This document shows, piece by piece, positions 8,017 through 18,097 of a stretch of 64,000 nucleotides of DNA. The translations under genes were made by a program, and so were the position numbers. The stretch is from Halorubrum salinarum. Its GTDB lineage: Archaea; Halobacteriota; Halobacteria; Halobacteriales; Haloferacaceae. The notes beneath the pieces were generated by a model. The model was not told the DNA's origin. It made no database searches and was given only the letters and a program-made list of their open reading frames with translations. How positions within the stretch are numbered: the stretch's first letter is position 1; the number at the start of each line of letters is the position of its first letter. The stretch spans positions 744,001 through 808,000 of the forward strand of contig NZ_CP053941.1 in assembly GCF_013267195.1 (NCBI RefSeq), in the 5' to 3' direction.

Positions 8017-8224
8017 ACACGTACACTCCTTGGATACATACTAAAACTTTGGCACAGACTAAATATAAATCCCCTTGAATATACAAATGGTCGCGTAGAT
8101 CTTGACGATGAGGCGTTCGACTTCAGACTGCTTATGATCGAAATTGCTCTGTTGAATCCGCAGATTGCGGCGGGATAGCGTCGCTCTGAAGGTGGAAGTG
8201 AAGCGGAAGAGCCGAATGTGCTTA

Positions 8225-8580
8225 TTATTCCTGTACGAGCGCCGGCGTCCACGTCGGCGCGTCAACACCACTCTCTTGGGGCGATCCGTGGACTGTGTGT
8301 TCAGACTCCTGCTGCTATTTTTCTGATAACTTTCGCTTTCGGCCAGATCGATAAGCATCAGTAACGGCCTGTTCAAGCGGCTCGTCAGTATCGAGTCGGT
8401 TGAGGCAGCTGTAGATTGTTCGTCAGCCAGTGTCGTGCCAGTCGGCAAGTTCAGTCTGCGTGACGCCGTTTCTGTACGCAATCGCAGCTAACAACCGTTG
8501 AGTCGGCTTGTTTCCATTGACGTTGTCAAGCGCGTCTTGGAGTTATTCGAGGGAGATCTCGTCGAGATGATCTATTAAAT
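8225..8580 (-). pseudogene. IS630-family transposase N-terminal (helix-turn-helix) part, decayed
   Basis: On the minus strand, frames from about 8580 read DHLDEISLE, LQDALDNVNGNKPTQRLLAA, NGVTQTELADWHDTG and LNRLDTDEPLEQAVTDAYRS, the well-known N-terminal HTH region of haloarchaeal IS630-type proteins. Several in-frame stops interrupt it and the catalytic part is missing. What follows to about 8050 (minus strand) is also open in places but I could not assign it. Confidence 0.65.
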
Positions 8581-8619
8581 CCCGTACAATACTCTGTGCG
8601 CAAAGTTCTAACGGCTACT

Positions 8620-9440
8620 ATAAACTACTCTTCCGCTTCGTAAAGCAAGCCACGTCGCTGGCTCAAAAGCGCTGTGCCGCCAGTCCAACGGCAGTGAGTG
8701 ATCCGACTGGCAACGGATTTCCCGGGTGGAAGCATGTCACGCTCCACTTTTTGCGGGTTCACATGGATGCGACGTACCGCGAGATCGTGGATTGGGCGAG
8801 TGAAATGGATCTGGTTCGTGGGCTGTTACAGCTCGCTCGAACGGCATTTCCAACACCCTCAACGCTGTACCGGTTGTTTGAAAGGGTGCCCATGTCGGTG
8901 TGCCGCGGCTTCCTTAATGAGTCAGGACCATCTGCCATCCGGGCTCGCATGGAGCTATCGATGCCACGTTCTTCGACCGGAAAACGGTATCAAGGCACTA
9001 CCAACACCGCTCGGATTGCCACATACGCACTCTTAAAACGACCGCACTCGTCGATACAGACTCGTGTGCCAACCTCGATGTTCACTGCTCGGCACACTGG
9101 CCTCACAACCCCCAGACTGGTTGTCGAGTCGCCCTTCGTAACACCGAGAAAATTGAAAGTCTCGCCGGCGACAAAGGCTATGACGACCAATCGCTTCGGG
9201 ATGCCCTCCGATCAGAGGGTGTCCGGCCCCTGTTGCGTCATCGGTTTTTCGCTGCGTACCATCACGCGCACAACGCACGGACAGCGGGCTATACGGCAAG
9301 GGCTGGATGGCCGAGACCACCTTTTCGGCCATCAAGCGTCGGTTCGGCCCCGTGTCCACTCTCGCGCGTGGTACCGCGAGTTCCGCGAGCTCGTGTTGAC
9401 CGCCACAGTCTACAGCCTCGGACAGGCTCTCAAACAGTGA
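8620..9440 (+). pseudogene. IS5-family transposase, frameshifted
   Basis: The reading frame upstream of 8694 gives LFRFVKQATSLAQKRC and then GWKHVTLHFLRVHMDATYRE, a typical haloarchaeal IS5 N-terminus; no start codon remains. After about residue 90 the sense continues in other frames (ATFFDR, SRHYQHRSDCHIRTLK, TEKIESLAGDKGYD, WMAETTFSAIKRRFGP) and ends in YREFRELVLTATVYSLGQAL at 9440. At least two frameshifts make it non-functional. Confidence 0.8.
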
Positions 9441-9502
9441 TCCCCACACCGTCATCGGATTCAACAAAGCATTTGTCCGGAGACACTCCATATTATAGCA
9501 GC

Positions 9503-9562
9503 CGACGGGTACGCAGTATGGCCGGGTCAGATCGACGGGTACGCAGTATGACCGGGTCAGAT
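9503..9562. repeat. Tandem 30-bp direct repeat
   Basis: Two adjacent 30-bp units starting CGACGGGTACGCAGTATG, at 9503-9532 and 9533-9562, differing at one base (G versus A after ATG). They lie 60 bp downstream of the IS5 pseudogene. The rest of 9441-9787 has no credible gene; an AT-rich promoter-like stretch (GGTATAATTATAGATTA) occupies about 9761-9780. Confidence 0.8.
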
Positions 9563-9787
9563 AGTAGAATCGGAGAGTATAGCAATTAGAAAACTACAAA
9601 AACCTGGAAACTAAACTACTGTGTTGTTAGTATCTAAGTTCAAGACTCCGGTGTAAACGCCTTTATCATCAACAGAACTATAAGCTTGGTAATGAACTTC
9701 CTAAGCATGATTCTCAGTCGATGTGTGTGCGAAATTGTCTGATGGAATGGCGTGTATAATCTCAGGTATAATTATAGATTAATATCA

Positions 9788-11623
9788 ATGCGACCAACTA
9801 TAGATTCTATGGTCATCATGAATCGTTCTCAGATCATTAGATGTATGATTATATTCACGGGTCTCGTGGTCGTAATTGAATTATTAACCATCCGGGTGTA
9901 TGCTACTGGCTCCTATAGTGTTTCAATGTACCAACAAATACCGACTTGGATGATTGGATTTGGGTTTTTTATAACATTTCTATCGATATTTTCATCTTTT
10001 TGGTTTCTAACAGGAAAGTATGAAACGTTGTCTTTAATATCTCTGTTCCCGCTAATAATACAATTATTTATAATCCCGATGGTGCCGTTCCTGTTGGGAT
10101 ACAAGATACCAGCCGGGGATCTACTTACACACGCTGGTGATATTCGCACGATCCAGTTTCATGGCGAGATAATCGAAGCACCGCGCGCAAGATTTAGTAG
10201 TCAGCACCGGCCAGCGTTTCATATATTATCAGTAATCCTGGACTCTGTAACAGATGGTATTTTTGAACATAGGAGTAATTACATAGTATTTGGGGTACTC
10301 ACTTCGGTGGGAAATTTCCTATATATTCTGATAATAGGTTTGATCTTCAGGAGAAAAGGGTGGCCCGTTGTATATTCTATTTTTGGTGCACTTCTTGCGA
10401 TGAGTGTTTCTGCTAAGCCTGCTACCTTCGCGTTCCAGACTGTGTTTATGCTTGGATTATATCTTTTGTTAAATATAAGTGAATTTGAAAGCCAGTACAA
10501 AAAGTATTCACTAATGTTTCTCGTGGTTTCCGCTGGGATTTGGCCATTTCATCAAATTCCACCAATAGCATTGACTGTTGTAACAATTATCGTATTTATT
10601 ATTGGCTTGACAAATTTATACATGAAATCGGGATCATCGAGTTTACCCAATGTAGTCTTTTTATTCTCATTAACGACTGTTGTCGGGCTATTTGGTTATC
10701 TTTGGTTCACATTTACCCCTTATTTTAGACAAGCGATTTTCAAACTTGTTGGCAGTGGTTCTGAAACGCTTTCCGCGGTTGGCCAATCTGCGACCCTCAC
10801 CGAAAAGTTTGGATTTTCTTATCTTGAAGTAGGTGTTTTAGTGTTGAAAGTTTATGGACCACTACTAATTTTACTCGGATTAGGGGGACTCGGAATTATA
10901 TTGTATATACTTCCAAATATCGACAGTTATTATAAGAAAACCACACCATTATTGACTATATTAATAGCAGTCTCGTTTGCTTGGACTCCGATTGAATTCT
11001 TCGGCGGAAACCTGATAGCAAGCTGGGGAAGAGCACTCCGCCTCGGTCAGATGTTGTCGCCGATATTTGCAGGTATATTTCTGATGTACCTTTTCAATAG
11101 TATCGAAACCAATGTAACTGGTAAAACATTCCGTACTATCTTGATTTTTTTGTCTATTTCAGCATTACTAACTACTGGATTAGTGGTTCATCAGGGAGCG
11201 ATGTATGATTCTCCCTGGGTCGAACAAAGCAATACTTATATTACAGAAAGTGAAATAACTGGGTGGCAGTGGTACTTCGACAGTAAGTCTACGATGAGAG
11301 GAACGGTTACACTTAATAGAAGAAGTCATAGGTTTATGCAGCTCCTAATGACCCCAAATGAACGTATAGAGAGGCGAAATGACATATCGTATCGCGATCC
11401 AAATATGAAGGCAACAGCTCCGCCACATTTTGGAGGAACAACCCCCTTGGGTGATATGTTCCGTGATACATACTATATTGATACTAAACCGGTCAGATTA
11501 AACAGGATTGTTGTTCATCCAAGTTGGCAATTTACTGAAAATGATTTTGAACTACTTGAAAGTGATCGCTCTGTGAACCGGATTTATGATAATGAGAATT
11601 TCAGAGCACACACTATAAACTAA
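9788..11623 (+). CDS. Large polytopic membrane protein in glycan cluster, polymerase/transferase-like
   Basis: About 611 residues from the ATG at 9788; ATGs at 9809 and 9818 are alternatives and fit the TATA-like box near 9766 better. Roughly 11-13 hydrophobic segments cover the first ~480 residues, followed by a ~130-residue soluble C-terminal domain. A loop of about 50 residues after the third or fourth helix (GDLLTHAGDIRTIQFHGEII) contains charged residues, as in Wzy-type polymerases and GT-C glycosyltransferases. The DNA is very AT-rich. I do not recognise a named family. The setting beside wecB/wecC and neuCAB suggests a polymerase, ligase or GT-C enzyme of surface-glycan assembly. Confidence 0.7.
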   Translation: MRPTIDSMVIMNRSQIIRCMIIFTGLVVVIELLTIRVYATGSYSVSMYQQIPTWMIGFGFFITFLSIFSSFWFLTGKYETLSLISLFPLIIQLFIIPMVPFLLGYKIPAGDLLTHAGDIRTIQFHGEIIEAPRARFSSQHRPAFHILSVILDSVTDGIFEHRSNYIVFGVLTSVGNFLYILIIGLIFRRKGWPVVYSIFGALLAMSVSAKPATFAFQTVFMLGLYLLLNISEFESQYKKYSLMFLVVSAGIWPFHQIPPIALTVVTIIVFIIGLTNLYMKSGSSSLPNVVFLFSLTTVVGLFGYLWFTFTPYFRQAIFKLVGSGSETLSAVGQSATLTEKFGFSYLEVGVLVLKVYGPLLILLGLGGLGIILYILPNIDSYYKKTTPLLTILIAVSFAWTPIEFFGGNLIASWGRALRLGQMLSPIFAGIFLMYLFNSIETNVTGKTFRTILIFLSISALLTTGLVVHQGAMYDSPWVEQSNTYITESEITGWQWYFDSKSTMRGTVTLNRRSHRFMQLLMTPNERIERRNDISYRDPNMKATAPPHFGGTTPLGDMFRDTYYIDTKPVRLNRIVVHPSWQFTENDFELLESDRSVNRIYDNENFRAHTIN

Positions 11624-11813
11624 GAACATATAGTTTACCTAATATTTATGTACTTTGAAATTTCCCATACTAACTTAACGCGACGAAGTTTGAGCAGAAA
11701 ACTGTATACGTCGTTTCTTGTAGGTTGTCATCTTTCCGCTATTCGTCCGGACGAATTAGACACCACCGAGACCGACAGGATTTAATTTGTGGTAACGAGA
11801 TTATGATTCATAC

Positions 11814-12911
11814 GTGTCGACCGAACCAGAGATCGTCTTCGTAGTGGGCACCCGACCCGAGATCATCAAGACTGCACCGGTGCTCAGGGCAGTTCGAGAC
11901 TCGGATGCCTTGGACGTACACGTCGTCCACACGGATCAGCATTACGATGACAACATGAGCGCGGCGTTCTTCGAGGTGTTGAACCTCGGGATGCCGGACG
12001 AGCATCTCGGCGTGGGTAGTGGGACACAGGGCGAACAGACGGCCAAGGGATTAATGAAGATCGAACGGCTGCTGGGGGACCGGTCGCCGGCGGCGGTGCT
12101 GGCCCAAGGGGATACGAATGCGGTGCTGTCGACGGCACTCTCTGCGAGCAAGCTCCCAGTGGACTTCGGGCATATCGAATCAGGGATCCGAAGCTACGAC
12201 CGGTCGATGCCAGAAGAGACAAATCGCGTCCTCGCCGACCACGTCGCCGAGTTGAACTTCGCCCCGACTGATGTCGCCGTCGAGAACTTGGCCGACGAGG
12301 GAATCGAGGATGGCGTCCACGCTACTGGAAACACGGTGGTCGACGCGTGCCTACAGCACCGCTCGTTCGCGGAGTCCGAGTCAACCATCCTTGACGACTT
12401 TGGTCTCACGGCTGGGAAGTTCGTCGCTGTGACTATTCACCGGCCGGTGAACACCGACGACCCGGACCGACTGACAACCATTCTTGAAGCCTTCGACGGT
12501 CAGGCGTTCCCGGTCGTATTCCCCTGCCATCCGCGGACGCGTACCGCTATCGACGACTTGGGTTTCGAACCGACTGGGAGCTTGCGGCTGGTGGAGCCGC
12601 TTGACTACATTGACTTCCTAAACCTCCAGGCGAACGCACGGCTGGTCGTGACCGACTCCGGCGGCATACAGGAGGAGGCGTCCATCCTCCAGGTTCCCTG
12701 TTTGACGGTCCGCCCGAACACGGAGCGGCCAGAAACGGTCGACGCCGGTGTGAACAAGCTTATACCCCCGGCGGCTCTGAACGCAGAGATACGGAAGCTG
12801 TTCGGCGACAGCGAGGCGCATGAGGCGATGCGCGGGGCCCCAGACCTATACGGTGAGGGAAACAGCGGCGCGCGCATTGCCGACATCCTCGAGCGTCGCT
12901 ACGGGGCGTAA
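11814..12911 (+). CDS. wecB: UDP-N-acetylglucosamine 2-epimerase (non-hydrolysing)
   Basis: 365 residues, normal for the family, starting with GTG. It shows the N-terminal VVGTRPEIIK motif, HTDQHYDDNM, AQGDTN, HIESGIRSYD (HxEAGxRS region), the HRPVN variant of the HRREN motif, and the C-terminal VTDSGGIQEEA and NTERPET nucleotide-binding segments. The enzyme interconverts UDP-GlcNAc and UDP-ManNAc in the cytoplasm. The gene for the next enzyme (WecC type) lies 52 bp away, convergent on the other strand. GC content is much higher than in the preceding membrane-protein gene, so the two have different histories. Confidence 0.93.
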   Translation: MSTEPEIVFVVGTRPEIIKTAPVLRAVRDSDALDVHVVHTDQHYDDNMSAAFFEVLNLGMPDEHLGVGSGTQGEQTAKGLMKIERLLGDRSPAAVLAQGDTNAVLSTALSASKLPVDFGHIESGIRSYDRSMPEETNRVLADHVAELNFAPTDVAVENLADEGIEDGVHATGNTVVDACLQHRSFAESESTILDDFGLTAGKFVAVTIHRPVNTDDPDRLTTILEAFDGQAFPVVFPCHPRTRTAIDDLGFEPTGSLRLVEPLDYIDFLNLQANARLVVTDSGGIQEEASILQVPCLTVRPNTERPETVDAGVNKLIPPAALNAEIRKLFGDSEAHEAMRGAPDLYGEGNSGARIADILERRYGA

Positions 12912-12963
12912 ATCGAATTGAAATAAAATGTCTCCTCCGTGAGATCGGCGGGGCAAGAGTATC

Positions 12964-14214
12964 TTAGAACTGTAGGAGGTCGACGTCGTTTGAGGACAAC
13001 CAGGAGTCCAGTTCGTCGAGTTCCTCGACAGTCTCGTCGTGGGGAACGAGTTGGACTACGACGTCTGCAGATTCCGACGCGATCGTTGCTTGGAGATCAT
13101 CGTAGCCCATCCCATCGATATGGCGATCATAGTGTGTAACCCGGTAGCCGTCGAGGCAGAGTTCCTCAACAACCTCGTTTGCGGGGCTGTTACGCTGGTC
13201 GTAGTTGTTCGGCTTATACGCCGCTCCCAGCGCGATGATTTTGGGGTCGACATGGTCTGCGACTGCCCGTCGGATTTTCTTCGCAGTGATCTCCGGCATC
13301 ATGTCATTGATGCGGCGGGCGGTGGTGATGAGGTTTGTGTGCTCGGGGTCAACCTCGTTGAGGAACCACGGGTCGACTGGCAGGCAGTGACCACCGACTC
13401 CGATGCCGGGCCGGAGCAGGTCAACCCGCGGGTGCTTGTTCGCGAGTTCGATGATGTCGTCGGGATTGACATCCATCTGGTCACCGATGAGTGCGAACTC
13501 GTTGGCGAGCGCCACGTTGACATCCCGGTACGTGTTTTCCATTAGCTTACACAGCTCCGCCGACACGAGATCAGTGTAGTAGATTTCCGCCTCAAGGAAC
13601 GGCTCGTACAGCTTCGCAGCGCGCTCGGCGCTGGCGCGGTCAATTCCGCCAATAATGCGGTCGTTGGTGACTATCTCCTCGAACACGTTCCCGGGCAGGA
13701 TCCGTTCGGGTGAGTGCGCGAGTTGGATGTCGTCACCGGGATCGTACCCCGCTCTCTCGAGTTGGGGGACAATGTGGTTACCGCAGGTCAGTGGCGGGAT
13801 CGTCGATTCGACGTTGACGAGGTCACCCTCCTCTAGATAGGGTAAGATCGAATCGACAGCGGCTTCCACGTGGGACATGTCGGGGCTCTTATTCGGTTCG
13901 GTGAGTGGCGTCGGTACGGAGATAACAAAAGCGTCACCGCTGGTCGGTTCTGTCTGGCCGACTAGGTTCTCTTGGACGGTGTCCTCTTTGAGTCGGCTGT
14001 TCAGTTCCTTCTCATTGACGTTCAGTGTCCCGTCGTTGATCGCCTTCACCACGTTCTTGTCGATATCTATCCCGTGGACGGTCTTCCCCTTGGAGGCGAG
14101 CATAATCGCCAGCGGGAGACCGACGAACCCGGTCCCGATGATCACCACCTCCTCGACGGCCTGCTGGTCGGTCGTGTCGGTCGAGGCAGTGCTTCTAGAT
14201 GTCATAGTAATCAA
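12964..14214 (-). CDS. wecC: UDP-N-acetyl-D-mannosamine dehydrogenase (UDP-ManNAcA forming)
   Basis: 416 residues. N-terminal NAD-binding fold with VVIIGTGFVGLPLA (about residues 23-36) and GIDIDKN; middle domain; then GVGGHCLPVDPWFL with the catalytic Cys of UDP-sugar dehydrogenases, and the C-terminal UDP-binding domain (LGAAYKPNNYDQRNSPA). It oxidises UDP-ManNAc to UDP-ManNAcA using two NAD+, directly after WecB. The start overlaps the 3' end of the SDR gene by 20 bp, so both are translated from one minus-strand message. Discrimination between ManNAc and other UDP-HexNAc substrates rests on the pairing with WecB. Confidence 0.92.
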   Translation of the reverse strand: MITMTSRSTASTDTTDQQAVEEVVIIGTGFVGLPLAIMLASKGKTVHGIDIDKNVVKAINDGTLNVNEKELNSRLKEDTVQENLVGQTEPTSGDAFVISVPTPLTEPNKSPDMSHVEAAVDSILPYLEEGDLVNVESTIPPLTCGNHIVPQLERAGYDPGDDIQLAHSPERILPGNVFEEIVTNDRIIGGIDRASAERAAKLYEPFLEAEIYYTDLVSAELCKLMENTYRDVNVALANEFALIGDQMDVNPDDIIELANKHPRVDLLRPGIGVGGHCLPVDPWFLNEVDPEHTNLITTARRINDMMPEITAKKIRRAVADHVDPKIIALGAAYKPNNYDQRNSPANEVVEELCLDGYRVTHYDRHIDGMGYDDLQATIASESADVVVQLVPHDETVEELDELDSWLSSNDVDLLQF

Positions 14215-15109
14215 TCATCCACTCAATAGTCTCTGGGATGCCCTCCTCAAGGGTCGTGCTCGGGTCGTGGTGGAGATCGCGTTTAGCGTTCTCGATACTG
14301 GCTTTCTTATTCAATGTGTTGTGTGGTTCGGTTCCTCGGTACTCTACCTTGTCGTCGGTCATATCGAGGTAGTCTAGGACAATGTCGGAGAGCTCTTTGA
14401 TGTCCCGGTAGTCGGTGCTGGAGATGTTGTACACATTCCCGGGCTGGAAGTTGTCGACAATATTCGCCAATGTTTGGACGGTGTCGCCAACGTAGGTGAA
14501 CGACCGGTGGTGGTCCTCGTACACGTGATATGGTATGTCGTGCAACGCGTGGTAGCAGAATTTACAGACGACACTGCGGTACTCGCTGTACGTCTCACCA
14601 GGGCCGTAGGTGTTGAAGAGTCGTACTCTGACTGTTTCGGTGTCGTGGCGGTCCGTCGCATTGAGTATCTGTTGTTCGTTGACCCACTTCGAGATTGCAT
14701 AGTCGTTCAGCTGTCGGATGTTACCTTCTTCGAGTGGGACGGGCTCATCCATGACGCCGTCGTAGTCCCCATACACTTCGCTCGACGACGAGAAAATCAT
14801 CCGGAAGTCGTGCTGCTGCTGGAGCCGGAGCATATTCTTGGTACCGATCGCGTTGGACTTCCACATCGTCTCATAGAAGTCCTCACCGTTCTTCCGACCG
14901 AACTCAGCCGCGAGGTGGTAGACGTAATCGAAGTCCTGATCATCGAAGATGCGGGCAAGTTGGCGATACTTACTCACGTCCACGCGATAGTATTTGTCTC
15001 GTTCCGACCACGGGAGGTCGGCGACCCAGACGTCGTGGCCGCGGGATTCGAGTTCTTCAACTAATGGACTTCCGACAGCACCCAGACCTCCAGTCACCAA
15101 TACCTTCAT
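14195..15109 (-). CDS. NAD-dependent nucleotide-sugar epimerase/dehydratase (extended SDR)
   Basis: 304 residues. Glycine-rich VLVTGGLGAVGSPL at the N-terminus, DLPWSERDKYYRVD, the catalytic YAISK (Tyr-x3-Lys) preceded by the SSSSEVYGD serine loop, and RLFNTYGPGE, all signatures of UDP-glucose 4-epimerase/dTDP-glucose dehydratase relatives. It probably acts on a UDP-sugar of the same glycan pathway. It is the first gene of the minus-strand pair with wecC (20-bp overlap); an AT-rich TATTTAAATA stretch lies just upstream of its ATG. The exact reaction cannot be decided from sequence. Confidence 0.88.
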   Translation of the reverse strand: MKVLVTGGLGAVGSPLVEELESRGHDVWVADLPWSERDKYYRVDVSKYRQLARIFDDQDFDYVYHLAAEFGRKNGEDFYETMWKSNAIGTKNMLRLQQQHDFRMIFSSSSEVYGDYDGVMDEPVPLEEGNIRQLNDYAISKWVNEQQILNATDRHDTETVRVRLFNTYGPGETYSEYRSVVCKFCYHALHDIPYHVYEDHHRSFTYVGDTVQTLANIVDNFQPGNVYNISSTDYRDIKELSDIVLDYLDMTDDKVEYRGTEPHNTLNKKASIENAKRDLHHDPSTTLEEGIPETIEWMIDYYDI

Positions 15110-15287
15110 GATGATATTTAAATACAGGACGTGTATTAATGGTTGCTTTTTTGATGCTGTGGAAACGTCAGTAGTCGAGATCCTGAACGGTTAGACACAA
15201 TAAAAAGCAACGACAGCTGGTAAAAGGGCTACGACGGCCAGGCGATGGTGGTTTGTGGCCCCTAGGTGAACATCGCCCAAGCCGTCA

Positions 15288-16490
15288 TGACCGACGCCAA
15301 CGACACACAACAGCTTGAACCGATGGTTGAGGATTGTGATGATGGGCTCTGGTGAATCGCTGTAAGACAACGAGATAGGTCGTCAAATCAAAGGAAGTGA
15401 AGCGGGAAATCGGCGATGCCTATGTCGAAGATCTCCCGCTTCACGAGCAAGGCGGTCACGTTAGCTAAAATGCTGTTGGTGGCCGAGGCGAAGCCCCCGA
15501 CTCGTCGAGGAGATTTCTGATCCGCAGCCTCCAGAAATCATCCGGTACAACCGCCACTACCATCAGTGCGATTCCTGTGGAACAGAGAAAGTTACGGCTC
15601 ACCCCGACTGCCCCGATGAGGGACAGTTCGGGGTGAACGTCATCGCTCAATCAGCTCTGTCACGGTACGATCACCGCCTTCCTTACCGGAAGATTGCTGA
15701 TCGCTTCGAGCAACTACACGGACTCAAACTCCCGGGTGTATCCGCGTGGCACGCGACCGAGCGCGCTGCGCGCGCCGGTCGCTGTGAGCACGAGCAGATC
15801 CGTCAAGATATTCAGGATGCTGACATGGTTCACATCGACGAGATAGGCATCAAACGCGACGGTGGGGGAGTGTGGATTTGGACATTTCAGACCGTTCAAC
15901 ATACGTTGTACGCACTCGTGGAGAGTCGTGAAAGTGATGTCCCTGCGGAAGTCCTCGGGGAGGACTTCGCGGGAACGGTCGTCTGTGATGGATGGACGGC
16001 GTACCTAGCTTTCAGCAGCAACCTCCAGCGGTGTCGGGCGCATATTCTTCGAGAGGCTGAAGATGCCGCCGAAAAGCAGGCAGAAGGTGAACCAATCTAC
16101 CAGGCTCTCAGACAGGTGTACGTCGCTCTCCAGGCCCGGCTGGAGAGCGACTTGACAGTCCGTGAGCGAGCAGACCTCAAGCGTGTGGGGCGAAGAAAGC
16201 TTGAATCGCTGATTGACCGGTCAGTACTCGACGGAACAGTGGCAACACTGCTCGGAAAGATCGAAGGGGGTCTCGACCACTAGCTCACCTTCGTCGGTGA
16301 GCCAGCGGTCTCTTCGACGAACAATACTGCAGAGAACGCGCTTCGTGAGCCAGTAGTGCTCCGGAGAATCGTCGGAACCTTCCGTAATGATCGAGGAATA
16401 TTTGTTCACGAGACGGTCTTGTCCCTGCTGGCGACGTGGCGCCAGTGAGGACGCAATCCATACGAAGCGCTTCGTCGAGTCGTCAGGAAT
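15288..16490 (+). pseudogene. IS66-family transposase, decayed
   Basis: MTDANDTQQLEPMVEDCDDG at 15288 matches the start of haloarchaeal IS66 transposases but a TGA follows. The zinc-finger part (YHQCDSCGTEKVTAHPDCP) and a long open stretch from 15633 to 16283 (LPYRKIADRF, MVHIDEIGIKRDGG with the catalytic Asp, VCDGWTAY, RCRAHILRE) are preserved. At 16282 a TAG replaces the expected Trp codon, and the last catalytic block (STNNTAENALREPVVLRRI) continues after it before another TGA. Not functional. Confidence 0.8.
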
Positions 16491-16843
16491 AATAAAATGA
16501 TCTCACGGGCTCACGCTGTGCCGGCTGTCGAAACCTCGGGGTAAACAAGTACCATCCTCGAAACTGTGCTGTGGCTCATCAACAATGTACCAGAATAGCG
16601 TTCTAGTTTTAATATAGAATCTCGAGATATCTGTAGTCAGGATTTCATGAAGAGTCTCAATCTCTACCGCAATATGACTACGATAAATTTCCATATGGGG
16701 ATGTACCTGGAGTGATTGAATAGAGTGTTTGGTTGGTAGTTCTTCTACTCGAAATTCAAGAGATCTTTTATGTAGAAGTCGGGAACACCGGAATGATCTC
16801 ACGAAGATCGCAATAATCATTACGCGTCAAGAAAATAAAATTG

Positions 16844-18031
16844 TCATAATACCCCATTTTTATACAGATGTCGTTGGATAACTTCGTGAAATGAGTCAAT
16901 TTCGCTTCGAAGATCACATTTTGTTTCGTGATATTTTTTCTCTACTTGTTCTTTATTTTCTACTGTGGATACGATTTTATCGTATAGTCGTGACTCAAAG
17001 CCTTGACGAGTGATTTTAATGGACTGTTCTGGGCGTCCAATTTCGTTGTACATATGTTCTACTTTTGGATGTTCTGCAGTTAGACCAATTGAGGGTGTAC
17101 CGAGACCGATCGGGCAGACGTTTGAGTGAAATCGCATCCCCATCGTAACGTCGCACTGCCGGTAGCCATCGAAAAAGTATTTTTCTGATCCTTCACCATG
17201 TAAATACGTCGAGGTAGTCATTCTATTACGGCGGTGTAATACATCCATCTTTTCTAGCACGTCTGAGATAGCGTCGAAATCGCTGTAGATGTGTGGGAAG
17301 AATACGATGTCATACCCGGGGTATTCCACAAGAAATTTATCTATTGTCTCAGCAAAGAGTTCGATAAATTCGCCGTATGAGATTGTATCGTGCTTTTCAG
17401 GGAATCGAATTTCTGCCATGTCTTTCGCTACATTGACCCCTACCACCCCTCTTTCTCTCGGAATCTCGGGGTGATTACTTTCTTCGACATTCACAAAAAA
17501 ACCACCGTCGGGGACCGTGTGTACCTGGTCTGCAAGGGCGGCGTTGTACTCTTCTGTTATATTTCGGATTGACCCGTCATTTCGAACCGAAACAAGACAG
17601 TGGTCTGACTCAAGGATGTGTGTGAGGAATGATTTGAATTTCTCGTGATTCGATCCAGGAACACCTTTGTGTATGTCGCAACCGAGTCCATAAAAGATAA
17701 TTGGAGAGTCTATTCTGTCGATGAGTTCCGGTGGTAGGTCTATTGTCGTCCCCGTTCGAGATTCTGCGATCCAGAGATCAAAAAAGTTCCCACTGCCAAT
17801 TATCACCAAATCATGTCTATTGGCCCGGGAAATAAAAGACTCGTCGAACGCTAGTGCGTCAGGCCGGTTATAGTTAACATAATATTTTCGGATTTCACTT
17901 TCGGTGTACGAGAGATTTGTGTCAAGATTTTTTTCAAGCAATCGTCGCATGCCGTTGTGGTTTGCGTTGTCTCCGATATTCCCAACAAAACTCGCAACTT
18001 GGAGAACATCAAGTGACTTTGGTGTAACCAT
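16844..18031 (-). CDS. Polysaccharide pyruvyl transferase family protein
   Basis: 395 residues. The N-terminus (VASFVGNIGDNANHNGMRRL) carries the GNxGDxA motif of the WcaK/CsaB polysaccharide pyruvyl transferase family, and the C-terminal half has MGMRFHSNVCPIGLGTPSIGL, the conserved HS-and-GLGTP nucleotide-binding part of its GT-B-like fold. Members move pyruvate from PEP to a sugar as a ketal, or act as glycosyltransferase-like proteins. It follows neuB by 66 bp on the same strand, so it probably belongs to the neuCAB transcript. The DNA is AT-rich. Whether it pyruvylates or transfers a sugar is open. Confidence 0.8.
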   Translation of the reverse strand: MVTPKSLDVLQVASFVGNIGDNANHNGMRRLLEKNLDTNLSYTESEIRKYYVNYNRPDALAFDESFISRANRHDLVIIGSGNFFDLWIAESRTGTTIDLPPELIDRIDSPIIFYGLGCDIHKGVPGSNHEKFKSFLTHILESDHCLVSVRNDGSIRNITEEYNAALADQVHTVPDGGFFVNVEESNHPEIPRERGVVGVNVAKDMAEIRFPEKHDTISYGEFIELFAETIDKFLVEYPGYDIVFFPHIYSDFDAISDVLEKMDVLHRRNRMTTSTYLHGEGSEKYFFDGYRQCDVTMGMRFHSNVCPIGLGTPSIGLTAEHPKVEHMYNEIGRPEQSIKITRQGFESRLYDKIVSTVENKEQVEKKYHETKCDLRSEIDSFHEVIQRHLYKNGVL

Positions 18032-18097
18032 TTTATTTACTACTATTGTTACACAGGTGTTATTTAATTTTTTCGAACTAAAATAGCATCGGTCTTA

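Noticed and set aside
8059-8224. Continuation of the minus-strand frame beyond the IS630 remnant as a gene
   Set aside because: It lacks any recognisable domain and is joined to obvious transposase debris in shifted frames.
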